64,000 nucleotides of DNA, from positions 4,774,001 to 4,838,000 of the forward strand of contig JAEUWY010000002.1 of the NCBI GenBank assembly GCA_022059125.1, in the 5' to 3' direction. This document shows, in pieces, positions 43,173 through 53,247 of the stretch; position 1 is the first letter of the stretch, and the number at the start of each line of letters is the position of its first letter. This DNA comes from Corynespora cassiicola (lineage: Eukaryota > Ascomycota > Dothideomycetes > Pleosporales > Corynesporascaceae). Below the pieces are notes generated by a model. The model searched no databases. It saw only the letters and a program-made list of their open reading frames with translations, and had not been told where the DNA came from. The position numbers and the translations under genes were made by a program.

Positions 43173-45656
43173 ATGACAGAGCGTAGCCTGGAGCCTCTAG
43201 CTTACGACCGCGCCCCTAAACGTAGAAACATTGGCACTCCTAATAGCACAGAAGACGACGTATCAGAGTAAGTCAAATGCTCTCTCTAGCGAACACAACT
43301 TAGCAAAGCCTCGCTGACGATGATAGAGAGCCAACGGCCACATGTACGTAGGTTTGCTGCCAATAGAAGCCAATTCAATCTAACCCTGTTGCGTCAGTTC
43401 CGACGCATCGCCGCCCTCGGGACCGGGCATTGCTGAATGACGAGCAAAAACACTGGCTCTGGGAGTCTTTAACGTTTGAGCAAATCGACGCGCGCCAGAT
43501 GACAATCAAGACTGCTCATGCAAGGACGTGAAATGGCTCTTGAAGAGTCCACAATACCTCGATCGGCTTGAAGCGACTAAAGTGGAGGAACACCATGGCT
43601 TCCTGTGGATCAAAGGGAAGGTCATGGCAGGAAAGTCGACGTTGATGAAGTTTGCCATGATCAATGCTCGTGGGAAAATGAAAAACTGCGTCAAGCTGGC
43701 CTTCTTTTTCAACACACGGGGCGAAGGCATAGAGAGGTCCACGATCGGAGCATATAGATCGCTACTGTTCCAACTTTTGAAACAGCTTCCAGCGCTCCAG
43801 ACTGTTTTCGACTTGCTCAACCTTCTAACATTGAACTTCAGCACAGACTACTACTGGAACATCGAATCGCTGAGGATGCTCCTCGAGCAAGCCATCCGGG
43901 CACTCGGGGAGTCTTCTGTAGTGTGCTTCATCGATGCATTAGATGAATGCGAAGAGGAGCAGGTGAGAGACATGGTTCAGATTTTCGAATGTATTGGTGA
44001 CTTGACTGCCACAGACGGGATCCGCTTCCAGGTCTGCTTCTCGAGCAGGCACTATCCACACATCACGATCCGCCGTGGGCTGGAACTCATGCTGGAAGGC
44101 CAAGAGGGCACACTCAAGACATTGTCAACTACGTCGAGACGGAGTTAAAGATCGGGAAAGGCAAGACTGCTCAGCAGATTCGACTCGAGCTTCAAAAGAA
44201 GGCATCGGGGATTTTCATGTGGGTCGTTCTCGTCGTACGCATCTTGAACAAAGAGTCAGACACAGGTCAGGTGCATACGCTCCGGCGGAAACTTCAGGAG
44301 ATCCCCGGCGACTTGCACGAGCTTTTCCGGGATATCCTAATGCGAGACTCCCACAACAGAGACAGGCTCGTCTTGTGTATTCAGTGGGTACTCTTCGCGA
44401 AGCAGCCATTGAGCCCAGAGCAGCTGTACCACGCCATTCTTTCGGGCGTCGATCCCGACGCAGTGTCTGAGTGGGATCCCGAAGAGATCACCAAAGATGT
44501 GATCAAGCGATTCATACTCGACTCTTCCAAAGGTCTTGCCGAGGCCACTATGTCCAAGGAGCAGAGGATTCAGTTTATACATGAGTCTGTGAGGGACTTT
44601 CTGCTCAAAGAGAACGGGCTCAACAAGATATGGCCCGAGTTCGGAAGCAACTTTCAAAGCCAGAGCCACGAGCGAATCAAGCGATGCTGTTTGAGCTACA
44701 TCAGCATCGACGTTGCTTCGCCGCTAGAGATGTCCGACAGTCTCCCTAAAGCGTCTTCGCAGGAAGCAGCGACGCTGCGCAAAGTGGCAGCGCAAAAGTT
44801 CCCCTTCCTAGAGTATGCTGTTCACAATGTCCTTTACCACGCAGACGTGGCAGAAGGTGGCGGAATCTCTCAGGCAGACTTTCTCGGTGGTTTTCCTCTT
44901 CCTCGATGGGTTGGGCTAGACAATTTTTTTGAGAAGCACGAAGTGCGCAGGCATACCGAGCGCGTCAGTTTTCTGTACATATTGGCCGAGCTCAACATGG
45001 CAAGCCTCCTCAGGGCTCACCCATTCATCCTCTCGTGTCTCGAAGTGGAGGATGAGCGTTATGGCTGTGCCCTTTTCGCAGCGATTGCGACGGGGAGCGG
45101 GGAAGCTGTCCAAGCATGCATGGAAGGACTTGAAGCGAGTCGGTGTACCGAAAGCCGCTCTTACGACTCGTCTAGACTAGAGCCCCAACGCGGACATGCG
45201 ACGCGTGGCGCTAGACGCGATTTCAACTACAGCAAGAAAAGAGGGGTTTTCTCGTGTGCAGCCGAGCTTGGGAACGAGAGGTTGCTTGCCTATCTGATGA
45301 ATTTGGAGAACGTCAAAGTTGACTCCAAGGACGTGGACGGACGGACACCGTTGTGGTGGGCTTCGAAGAGTGGCCGCGAGGCAGCGGTGGAGCTGCTAGT
45401 CAGCATAGAGGAGGTAGATGTTGAGAGTGAAGACAAGCAAGGCATAATGCCGCTGCTCATAGCAGCAGAGAAAGGCCACGATGTGGTCGCGAGGCTGCTG
45501 ATCGAGGGAGGCGCGGATGTCAACGCACAGGGTGGAAAGTACGGCAATGCACTCTACGTAGCTTCAGCGGGAGGCCACAAAGACATTGTAGAGCTGCTGG
45601 TCAAGTCGGGCGCAACTTGGCTTGCTCAGGATAGTACTTTCTTCGCAGGTCACTAA
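43173..45656 (+). pseudogene. NACHT/ankyrin NLR gene with two apparent frameshifts
   Basis: The start region (MTERSLEPLAYDRAPKRRN) is spliced over two short introns near 43270 and 43340. It reaches the conserved NACHT entry (LNDEQKHWLWESLTFEQIDA, RQMTIKTAHART), then meets TGA at 43529. One frame over, the protein continues as KWLLKSPQYLDRLEATKVEE, with Walker A KGKVMAGKSTLMK and Walker B VVCFIDALDECEEE. At about 44107 a second shift is needed to continue into DIVNYVETELKIGKGKTAQQ and GIFMWVVLVVRIL. The frame then stays open to 45656 with three or four ankyrin repeats (DGRTPLWWASKSGREAAVEL, YGNALYVASAGGHKDIVELL). Each break looks like one missing base. It is either a recent pseudogene or an assembly indel artefact. 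Confidence 0.75.
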
Positions 45657-45810
45657 AAATCACGAGATAGGCTTACGCGAAGTAAAAGAATCGTAATCTA
45701 ATGCTTACTCAGGATATGTAACAGCGCCTTCAGTACTTTGTGGCGAGATCTTGCCACTATGCGCAGGGATGACGGCCGACCCTTTTCTGCCCGGACCTTG
45801 TGTTGAAGAG
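45657..45810 (+). other. 3' flank of the ankyrin gene with the conserved NLR 3' block
   Basis: The flank from 45657 through the conserved block (45718-45808) matches the flank of the ankyrin relic at 34190-34400 on the opposite strand. The core GACGGCCGACCCTTTTCTGC is identical between the two. It follows the stop codon within 60-150 bp, so it could be part of the 3' UTR. Confidence 0.6.
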
Positions 45811-47438
45811 ATTATACATTGATGTGAAGGGAACAGTCCGAGTTCCTTGTCGCATCCGAGTAATCAAGCTTGAGCACTCTTCTGTGGCGCTAGTGATTGC
45901 AGTGCTTAGGCAAGGAGCCGTTCGTTATACAATCGTGCAACCGCTGTATCCCCAGGATCTGTAGAGCCTTTCCATATTTGTATACAATTTCAACTTCATT
46001 ATAGTGCCAGTAACACCTCAGTCACTTACCAAGGCAGAGACTTCAATCCCGGTGTTCCGTATCATAGCCATCTGTCCGCTGCTGTGCCTGCTGGGTGAGG
46101 CCTGCTAACCCGCCCGTCCTATTCTCCTGTACAGATGTCTCTTGATCCATTATGTTCCTCTTCAACAAGCTGAACCGATTTCCAGCCGCTGCTTAGCGTA
46201 TGTATTAGCTGCGATGCGCTTCCGAAGCACGAGGATGTAGCAAGACTTGAGCAAACGTCCTATCCAGTTAGCAAAGGGATCAACGGGTAGGTTGCAGGGC
46301 TGGAAGGCGGCGCAATCATTTATTTTCGTGCTACACAAACTTTTGATTCTGATTGTATGATCGGCTGTTGAAATGCATCTCAAGATTGTACGATGGCTGT
46401 GTGGAGAGCTGATTGTAGGTTCAATCCTCAACGCATCCGTTGATCGAGCGCTGGGGCCTCAGCTCTGTGCCGAACCCGGGGTCGGTCCTCGGTATTTCCG
46501 TGCGCCACACAATCACATGCCTCACCACCACCACCAAACGTATGTTACACGATAGAGCTTGTGTGGGATATGCGGAGGGACGTTCAGGGAGTAAAACTTT
46601 CTCACACTGCTGATTCCATCGCAATTAACGGTCCAGTTCATCTTTCCTCTCGCAACCCGTAAAGCACAGCAAGAAGGCAGACAGGGTATATCGTCAGTCA
46701 GTCGCATCCTGTTCTAAAAACGCTGGCTTCTTCCGCCACTGTCTGTCGTGAATCGGGTACCGGCTATTAAATTCTATTTTCAATGAAATTGTATCAATTT
46801 GGTGATATATCGGGAAGATGGTGGTCGCACGATACGAAGAGCTATCCGAAGCGCGCGTTACCTACGCCCTGACAGTGCCAGGATCTGCCCCAAGCACCTT
46901 TTGTTGCCACGCACTACGGCAGTCTCGAATGAAACAAGATGCAACCGCGTGACTGAAGTTTGGGCCAATTGGAGTTAATGTAGTGGTACAAGCCGTCGTG
47001 GTCGCGAAAATGAGTCTGACTGAATCCCGTCCTCGGTTTTCTAAACCCAACCCGAGCTATGCCGCGGCTCATAAGATGCTGATCATGTTCGGTTTCAGCT
47101 GCTGTGCCGTGCACAGCCTTCTAAGGCCCTTGGATGCAACGTTAAGCTCAGCAAATGTTTGTAACCAACAACAAATAATTCGAAGCTGGATGGTGGTATT
47201 GGTGGATTAGCCGCCGCAGGTAACATGGAGCCCCTGTTTCGGAAAACGTACTTCTGTTTTTGCGATTGCGGCGTAGAAAGGATGACAGCCAGGTGATTGC
47301 TACCAACATATATAATATCCCAAGAGGATACAAACACGATGAAAAAAAAAGGTGCACCTTCTATCACCGAAACAAAATTTCATATTTATTGTACTTGCAC
47401 CTTGCGCCGAACGTATCAACATCCCAAGAGCTGCTAAG
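45811..47438. other. Gene-poor region with degenerate dispersed repeat
   Basis: About 45835-46510 is the second copy of the dispersed repeat seen at about 4300-4770, with many transitions between them. From 46540 to 47438 short frames exist on both strands but no domain, intron pattern or repeat stands out. Confidence 0.45.
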
Positions 47439-47765
47439 ATGCCAAAAGATAATTCTTGCAGTCGTAATCGAATCTTCCAGAACCGCGTTGATGAAATTTT
47501 CCAAAAAGCTTCGGCATTGCATCAAATCAACAACCAAGCCCGGATTGTAATTTTTATAGAGAAGCCAGGAGTTGTTCCATATGTCTTTACCTCCGACGAA
47601 GAGGGTTTCGGTTGGCCATGCGGGGCAGCAGAATATGTAAGTCTCCCAAACCTCAACTTCTAATTTTATCTGCTGAGAGAACTGCAGAGCCAAAAACAAC
47701 ATCTGGTTATCAAGCGACCTTCTAATTTTTGTACCTTAAGCGATTCCATCTCAAGGGGTGATTAG
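47439..47765 (+). CDS. Small MADS-domain-derived protein
   Basis: Two exons, 47439-47636 and 47688-47765, with a 51-nt intron (GTAAGT...CTGCAG), give 91 residues. Residues 9-45 (NRIFQNRVDEIFQKASALHQ, then NNQARIVIFIEKPG) follow the pattern of a MADS/SRF core: basic helix with R-x-x-x-I/L spacing, then a beta-hairpin that would read 'aevyvlvrrng' in relatives. The remaining part is not recognised. Such single-domain MADS-like proteins are common in Pezizomycotina. A second one lies at 53561-53988. DNA binding is inference, because only a part of the basic residues is kept. Confidence 0.6.
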
Positions 47766-47984
47766 CAATAAATAGTAGTGTATCATTTGTTATCATGTCT
47801 CTTGATATACTCTCAAGGCTGCTCTCTGTAGAATACCAGCATCGTTCGGCAAGAATGACGTTGAGAGTGAAAGATCATCATGAAATATATAATAGAAGCT
47901 TCAAATTGAAATTGAAATATTGTGTTGGTTAATTTTGCGCGCCTTGCACATCTGCTGTATCGCATTATATCTATAAAAGCACTG

Positions 47985-48455
47985 GACTCATAATATAATG
48001 CTTATATAAATATAATGCTTATATAAATCTAACGCTTATGTAGATTTCATGCTTATATAAATATAATGCTTATATAAATATAATGCTTATATAAATATAA
48101 TGCTTATATAAATATAATGCTTATATAAATCTGATGCTTATATAAATATAATGCTTATATAAATCTAACGCTTATGTAGATTTCATGCTCATGTAAATCT
48201 AACGCTTATGCAAATATAATGCTTATATACATAACGTATATAGATTTATATAAGCATCAGATTTATATAAGCATTATATTTATATAAGCATTATATTTAT
48301 ATAAGCATGAAATCTACATAAGCGTTAGATTTATATAAGCATTATATTTGCATAAGCGTTATATTTACATAAGCATTATGTTTATATAAGCATTATATTT
48401 ATATAAACAGTGTATTTATAAAAACAGTGTATTTATATAAGTATTATATTTATCA
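47985..48455. repeat. AT-rich 17-bp satellite arranged as a long palindrome
   Basis: From about 47995 to 48228 units of the form ATAATGCTTATATAAAT run head-to-tail. From about 48240 to 48440 the reverse complement (ATTTATATAAGCATTAT) runs head-to-tail. Variants such as TCTAACGCTTATGTAGATTTCATGC occur in both halves in mirror order, so the two halves could pair as a long hairpin. The centre lies near 48235. No coding capacity. Confidence 0.9.
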
Positions 48456-48683
48456 TTATATTTCAGTAGCTAACATAAAGTAAAATAAAGCACTCTGTTT
48501 TTTGTATTAGAATAGAGTAGTATTTTCTTATATAGTACTAGTTTACATCTGAAACAGAGGCAAATTTTCTACGGATATCGCGGAAGCTAAAAAAGTTTTT
48601 TTACTATGCATCAGAAATTATATGCAAAAATAGATATAAAGTTGGTAACTTAGCCCAACAAACGCGTAAAACATAAGAACAGA

Positions 48684-49508
48684 ATGAACACCCAAAAACT
48701 TCTAAGCTCTCGCGATCAAAATTTAGTAGATACTTTTAAAAATGGCAATCGTTCTCAGATCCCTTGGGTTCGAAAAATGCTAGAAGCTGTCCCTATAGAC
48801 TGCCTTATCAGGATTTTACCCACCCTTAACCAGGAAGACCTAACAACAGGGTTTAGAGGAATGGAAAAACACGACATAACACCCCAGTTACTTCTTAGCG
48901 TCCAAGAAAAAGACTTCCCAATTCAGCTTGGACAGTTTGATGCAGGCTTGAATCTTTGCGCACATTGCTTTAGGCTATGTGACTTTGCAGAGTTCAACTA
49001 TAAAGCAAAATGTCAAGAACATTTTGTCTGCAGCAAGCATAAAGAAGCACCCTGTAAGATCTGTTACATAAAGAAAGAAGAGGATGGAGAGAAAGAAGAG
49101 AAAGGAGAGGAAGGAGAGGAAGGAGATGAAGGAGAGAAAGGAGATGAAGGAGAGAAAGGAGATGAAGGAGATAAAGGAGAGGAAGGAGATGAAGAAGAGG
49201 AAGAAGAGGAAGAAGAGGAAGAAGAGGAAGAAGAGGAAGAAGAGGAAGAAGAGGAAGAAGAGGAAGAAGAGGAAGAAGAGGAAGAAGAGGAAGGAGATGA
49301 AAAGAGGGACAAAACGAGACAGAAGAATAAGTATGTCATTGAGGACATTGGATATGTTAAGGATGAAGAAATCGATTTTGAGAAGCGCACTGTTAGTGAA
49401 GAAATTATTATTGCAAAAGTAGAGCACAAAGATGGAACATATCACTGGTATATTAAAAGCGATTATACACGCCGCAAGGAATTAAATGATAACGATTTAG
49501 AAATATAA
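48684..49508 (+). CDS. Hypothetical protein with Cys/His cluster and poly-Glu tract
   Basis: A 274-residue single-exon frame. Residues 1-90 are helical-looking (IPWVRKMLEAVPIDCLIRIL, PTLNQEDLTTGF). Residues 91-130 hold a zinc-binding-like cluster (LCAHCFRLCDF, CQEHFVCSKHKEAPCKICYI). An acidic region of roughly 75 residues follows: GDEGEKG-type repeats, then a nearly pure Glu run of about 35 residues coded by GAAGAGGAA repeats. The C-terminus (KYVIEDIGYVKDEEIDFEKR, then HWYIKSDYTRRKELN) is folded-looking again. No family is recognised. A role with nucleic acids or chromatin is conceivable from the acidic tract and cysteine cluster but is only a guess. Confidence 0.65.
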   Translation: MNTQKLLSSRDQNLVDTFKNGNRSQIPWVRKMLEAVPIDCLIRILPTLNQEDLTTGFRGMEKHDITPQLLLSVQEKDFPIQLGQFDAGLNLCAHCFRLCDFAEFNYKAKCQEHFVCSKHKEAPCKICYIKKEEDGEKEEKGEEGEEGDEGEKGDEGEKGDEGDKGEEGDEEEEEEEEEEEEEEEEEEEEEEEEEEEEEEEEEEGDEKRDKTRQKNKYVIEDIGYVKDEEIDFEKRTVSEEIIIAKVEHKDGTYHWYIKSDYTRRKELNDNDLEI

Positions 49509-49518
49509 GTAGTAGTTA

Positions 49519-49660
49519 ACGTCCATCCCTCTGTGACGGAAATCCCTGTGTGCTGGAACCGGCTAATTAGGTCGCTCAAATCACAGATTTCTGCACAAAA
49601 TTTTCGGTCTGATTGGTCGGTTCCGGCACACCGGGATTTCCGTCACGAAGGGATGGACGT
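49519..49660. mobile_element. 142-bp MITE with TA target duplication
   Basis: The ends are long imperfect inverted repeats (ACGTCCATCCCTCTGTGACG and, on the other strand, ACGTCCATCCCTTCGTGACG) extending about 45 bp through GGAAATCCC to GGAACCG. TA flanks both sides (49517-49518 and 49661-49662). The structure fits a non-autonomous Tc1/mariner/pogo-type element. It sits 10 bp after the stop codon of the upstream gene, so it is probably inside that gene's 3' UTR. Confidence 0.9.
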
Positions 49661-49662
49661 TA

Positions 49663-50061
49663 GTGACTGTGTCAGTCTAAAACATCACAGTCACGTGAGA
49701 TGGGGGTGTCCTAAATCAACAGAGAGACGTTATATCTAATGTAATTTAATTGAGAAAGAATTCTTTTTTTTTTTTTAATTTCTATCATTATTTTTGAATG
49801 CAATTAGTCACATAATTAATTGGTTAACAGCTGCTCTACTTACTAATTACTTTATTAATTATATTCTGATTAAATAAAATAACGTTAGTGAAGCAAATTC
49901 TTACTAGTTAAATATCTTAAATACTTATTATGTAAAATGTAGTGCATTGAAGGTGTCGATTATTTCTCATGATAGCCCTCAAGAATGTGACGCTTCGTTG
50001 TTAAACATTTAAGAATAGATTGATATCTCATTTCGGGTAGGTGTTATCAATCTAATTAACC
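49663..50061. other. AT-rich intergenic region
   Basis: Strongly AT-rich with a run of twelve or more T residues near 49765. No gene, repeat or RNA was recognised. It probably includes the promoter of the small gene starting at 50062. Confidence 0.4.
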
Positions 50062-50418
50062 ATGAAACATTTAGCTTTTTTAAACGTATTACATTTAACT
50101 TCAGCTGCTATCTTACGGCTCACTGAATCCCCCAAAAATGGAACCGTGTTTACAATACGTATGGACTATTTAAACCATGTAAACTCATGTTCAACCTACC
50201 CTACGAAATCTCTCAACTTTTCCAGCGCATATTACAGCTCTAGACCGACAGACCGTGGTCTAGTACCTCATTTTTCTCCATGGAAAAACGAAACTTCAAA
50301 GCCTAGAAATTTCTCAACTCCAAACGAAACAAGTAATCCTTTCTCTGGGGGGAATAGATTTCGTTCCATGTGGATTTTGCAAATAGCGATACTTGTAGGT
50401 ATAGTACTTCTTATGTAG
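50062..50418 (+). CDS. Small secreted or surface-anchored protein
   Basis: 118 residues starting MKHLAFLNVLHLTSAAILRL, a probable signal peptide. The mature part is Ser/Thr/Asn-rich with several sequons (NGT, NFS, NET, NFS, NETS) and two prolines per ten residues in places. It ends with a hydrophobic stretch (MWILQIAILVGIVLLM) without a basic tail, as in GPI-anchor signals or tail anchors. No family is recognised. A cell-wall or surface role is inferred from this layout only. The 3' end is 17 bp from the stop codon of the convergent DUF1996 gene. Confidence 0.55.
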   Translation: MKHLAFLNVLHLTSAAILRLTESPKNGTVFTIRMDYLNHVNSCSTYPTKSLNFSSAYYSSRPTDRGLVPHFSPWKNETSKPRNFSTPNETSNPFSGGNRFRSMWILQIAILVGIVLLM

Positions 50419-50434
50419 ATTAAAGGCAGTCTAG

Positions 50435-51593
50435 TTATATAGATATATTCCCACACATTCCTTGACGAGGGCCCTCGCAATTTTCTCCCAAAAGCTGAAC
50501 AGGCGGTTGAAAAGAACATTGAGCACGATCCAGTGCACTTTGAAGATCGAATGTTGCACAATCCTCAACAAGCCCAGATTGATTCCTGCATTCATGTATG
50601 GCTTCTTCCAAGGTATCGGTAACCCAACCGTTGAGAAAATCACCGTGATAGCTGGTCCCTTGCCATCACGATTAGCAATTTATGCAACTCATGCTACAGG
50701 ATCTTACCGCTATAATCCCCGTTACTAAGCAGAAATTTCCCTTCAACACCATCGAACGTAGATGTATTCCATACGGTCTCATAGTAAAGAGCAGGTATGC
50801 GCGACCTGAATCCTTCGGGGCAGTCACCTTCCTGTACTTTATCTGGATATGCTAGATGAGCCTTATGGTCGTGACTATCAAGATGGACACCATCCCAACA
50901 AGAGGGAAACATGATTTCCAGTCGGATCCCGTCTATGCAACGGCTTATGGTTGATCTCTTAGGAAGGTAGTGACGCTTCAGAGCCCCTTCGCCAGTGCTG
51001 GAATAATTGAGACAATTATATCCAATAGCTTTTTGCGCAAGTGACACTTGTATTCTTTCCTTTGAGCCCCATTCTGAGAGTGGAAGATCCGGCACTCTGA
51101 TTGTCAGATTACGTCTGTTGGTGTCTCCAGCAACCATTCGAAACCCTTCTGGAAAAGGCAAGATATTCTGGGCAAAAAGAAAGTAGTATCTAATTTTCTA
51201 TTAGGCTAGCCAAGTTGCAAGTAGGGATCAACGCACATGGTCATTCCACCTAATTGAGGAACCATCTCTATAGTGCCATTTGGGTGGGCAAACATGAGAG
51301 GAGGTGCCCAATAGACAGACATATCTTGCTTCACTGCGCATGTCGTACAGTTAGAAGATACGAGCTCTTCGTAAGAGTTTTGGAAGCCCACTCCTAAAAA
51401 ATTGATTAGTTAGCTGATGGTAGCAAATCCTCATGTTCATCATACGCTGGGAACCGTGGAGAGTGTGCGCATGTTGGGATGCTTGACCCGGAGAGACGAT
51501 AGGATCAATGCGGAATACACCCAATGTTGAGCAGGGTAGGCGCCAGAATGCAAGAGATGTGGGAACTAGTAATAATGCCACTATAAATTTCAT
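50435..51593 (-). CDS. DUF1996 secreted protein
   Basis: Four exons (51593-51446, 51393-51238, 51190-50708 and 50658-50435) with introns of 52, 47 and 49 nt join in frame to 336 residues. A signal peptide (MKFIVALLLVPTSLAFW) is followed directly by the DUF1996 signature: FRIDPIVSPGQASQHAHTLH, then YEELVSSNCTTC, SVYWAPPLMF, PFPEGFRMVAGD, MFPSCWDGVHLDS, SYHGDFLNGW and the Cys-containing C-terminus (FDLQSALDRAQCSF). Invariant His and Asp residues are present. DUF1996 proteins are secreted, found mainly in filamentous fungi, and have no established biochemical activity, though copper-related and wall-linked ideas exist. The length matches the core domain without the usual C-terminal extension. 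Confidence 0.9.
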
Positions 51594-51831
51594 TTTCGGA
51601 ATTTCCTTTGAAGGAGATGGACGGTGTTATAATGAGTTAAATAACTTACTTCGTGAGTTGATTAGCCTAAAAACAATATATATGATGGGTGCAAAATTCA
51701 GAATTTAAATTGGCCAGAGAGAGCATTTGGATTCATTTCTATTTCCAATACCGTTGAGTGGGGCGATAAGTATGATTTTGATCATATTATTTTATCGGCC
51801 AATTGTTGCTATATAAGTAAAACCGCTATCT

Positions 51832-53247
51832 CTATTTCGCCATCATAGTTATCAATAGGTTCAATAAATCTTCTTTTGACATCTTTTCAAGCTCATCTTT
51901 TGAAATAGCCTCATTCACATTATGCCCTCTTGTTGGTGTCTCTATCTTCAAGTTCCGCCTCCTAATTTCCGTTTCCTTTTCTGGTTCCTGGCTTTCCTGC
52001 TTTTTTGATGATCTTGTATTCCTTTTCATATTTGAGTTGATGGAAGGGCTCAGGGAAAATGTCTCAAATCGGCGTTCTGGCGTCTTTTTCCACTCATATG
52101 GAAGCTGAGCCAACCGTGGACCTCGATCTTCTTTCTGGAGATGGGACAGGTGCTTCCTCTCGTACTCGTTCTCAAGATCTACCGCTTTGTTGTACAGCTG
52201 AGTCCGCCTTTGGAATGGATTACCTTTGAGGCATTTCAATATTGTTGTTTTGGTTTCGTGACTAAACCCTTGCTTATTCTCTAAATCATGATCTTTGTAG
52301 TATTTAGGGTCTAGATAAACAAGAACCCTGATAGGAACTTTCCTGCTCGTGTTGTTGGGATGAAGTATGTCAATTTCCGCTTTGTGGCCGGTGTGCATTT
52401 TACCTTCCCACCATATACTGAGATATTGAATATTACTCAGAATCCTTTCCGGAGGCTGTCTTTGACCCAATTTGGCATAGTCGTTGAATAAGTGCTCTAC
52501 TATTCTGTACCGAGAGCTGGCCAAGTTATGGACTTTGTCATTATGCATCCTCCTAGGTAGTTGAGGTACAAATGCTATGCTATATGCGCTGTCAGAGCCG
52601 CATCGTACGACATCCTCATTTCTGACGGTTCCAACTACTTGAGGTTTGACAATCTCAGCAGGTGGCTCTTCGGGGGATTCCTCATTTGAGTCAGGAATCT
52701 CCCAAACAACACCTGTGATGTCATCCTTAATTATAGATCTAGGGAGGGCATTCTGAAAACCAGCCAATTTCGAAATTGGCGACTTGTCAATTCGAGACTG
52801 CTCGCGACTGGGCTTTGGTAGTGTGTTTTCCGTGGCAACAGGCAGGTTTTCTTCCTGGTTTGAATTCATACGCTCTGAAGGCTGATGATGTAGTGGGCTT
52901 TCCACCATCATATTTTCTGTGGCAGTCGGTGTGTCCTGTTCTTGGTCTATATCCATAGTATCGGAAATTCTATGTTTTGGCTGGCCTTCCACAATAGAAT
53001 AAAGGTTATCTGATTGTTTTATGATCCTCTCACGCTCGTTTTTCAAGTCTTCAAGTTCGTTTTCGGAGGTAGTTGGAAGTTGGGTTGCTTTTTTGAGTTG
53101 CTCTAGTCTTTCGATCTTCAAGTCGATTTCGTGTACTTCCTTTTCTTTCCATTGAACAGCTTCAACTATTTTGCTCTTCTGGCTTCTAGTTTTTACACTT
53201 GAAGATACAGTGGGCTGCTCTGAGGCCTTCTTCACACCTCCGACCAT
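51832..53247 (-). CDS. Hypothetical coiled-coil protein
   Basis: A single-exon frame of 471 residues. Residues 15-85 form a charged coiled coil (VQWKEKEVHEIDLKIERLEQ, ENELEDLKNERERIIKQ). Residues 90-200 are polar and disordered. A folded-looking central part follows (VVRCGSDSAYSIAFVPQLPR, YLSIWWEGKMHTGHKAEIDI, VPIRVLVYLDPKYYKDHDLE), and the C-terminus is basic with ISKDELEKMSKEDLLNLLIT. I do not recognise it. The folded centre with WW and tyrosines might be a protein-interaction domain, but there is no stronger clue. The clean 1.4-kb frame supports a real gene. Confidence 0.65.
   Translation of the reverse strand: MVGGVKKASEQPTVSSSVKTRSQKSKIVEAVQWKEKEVHEIDLKIERLEQLKKATQLPTTSENELEDLKNERERIIKQSDNLYSIVEGQPKHRISDTMDIDQEQDTPTATENMMVESPLHHQPSERMNSNQEENLPVATENTLPKPSREQSRIDKSPISKLAGFQNALPRSIIKDDITGVVWEIPDSNEESPEEPPAEIVKPQVVGTVRNEDVVRCGSDSAYSIAFVPQLPRRMHNDKVHNLASSRYRIVEHLFNDYAKLGQRQPPERILSNIQYLSIWWEGKMHTGHKAEIDILHPNNTSRKVPIRVLVYLDPKYYKDHDLENKQGFSHETKTTILKCLKGNPFQRRTQLYNKAVDLENEYERKHLSHLQKEDRGPRLAQLPYEWKKTPERRFETFSLSPSINSNMKRNTRSSKKQESQEPEKETEIRRRNLKIETPTRGHNVNEAISKDELEKMSKEDLLNLLITMMAK

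Noticed and set aside
46380..46470. A possible tRNA because of a GGTTCAATCC segment
   Set aside because: No acceptor-stem pairing or anticodon arm could be found at the right spacing, and the segment belongs to the dispersed repeat also seen at 4640.
48975..49445. Phe-rich and Ser-rich minus-strand frames opposite the poly-Glu gene
   Set aside because: They are antisense readings of GAAGAGGAA repeats and lack any other content.
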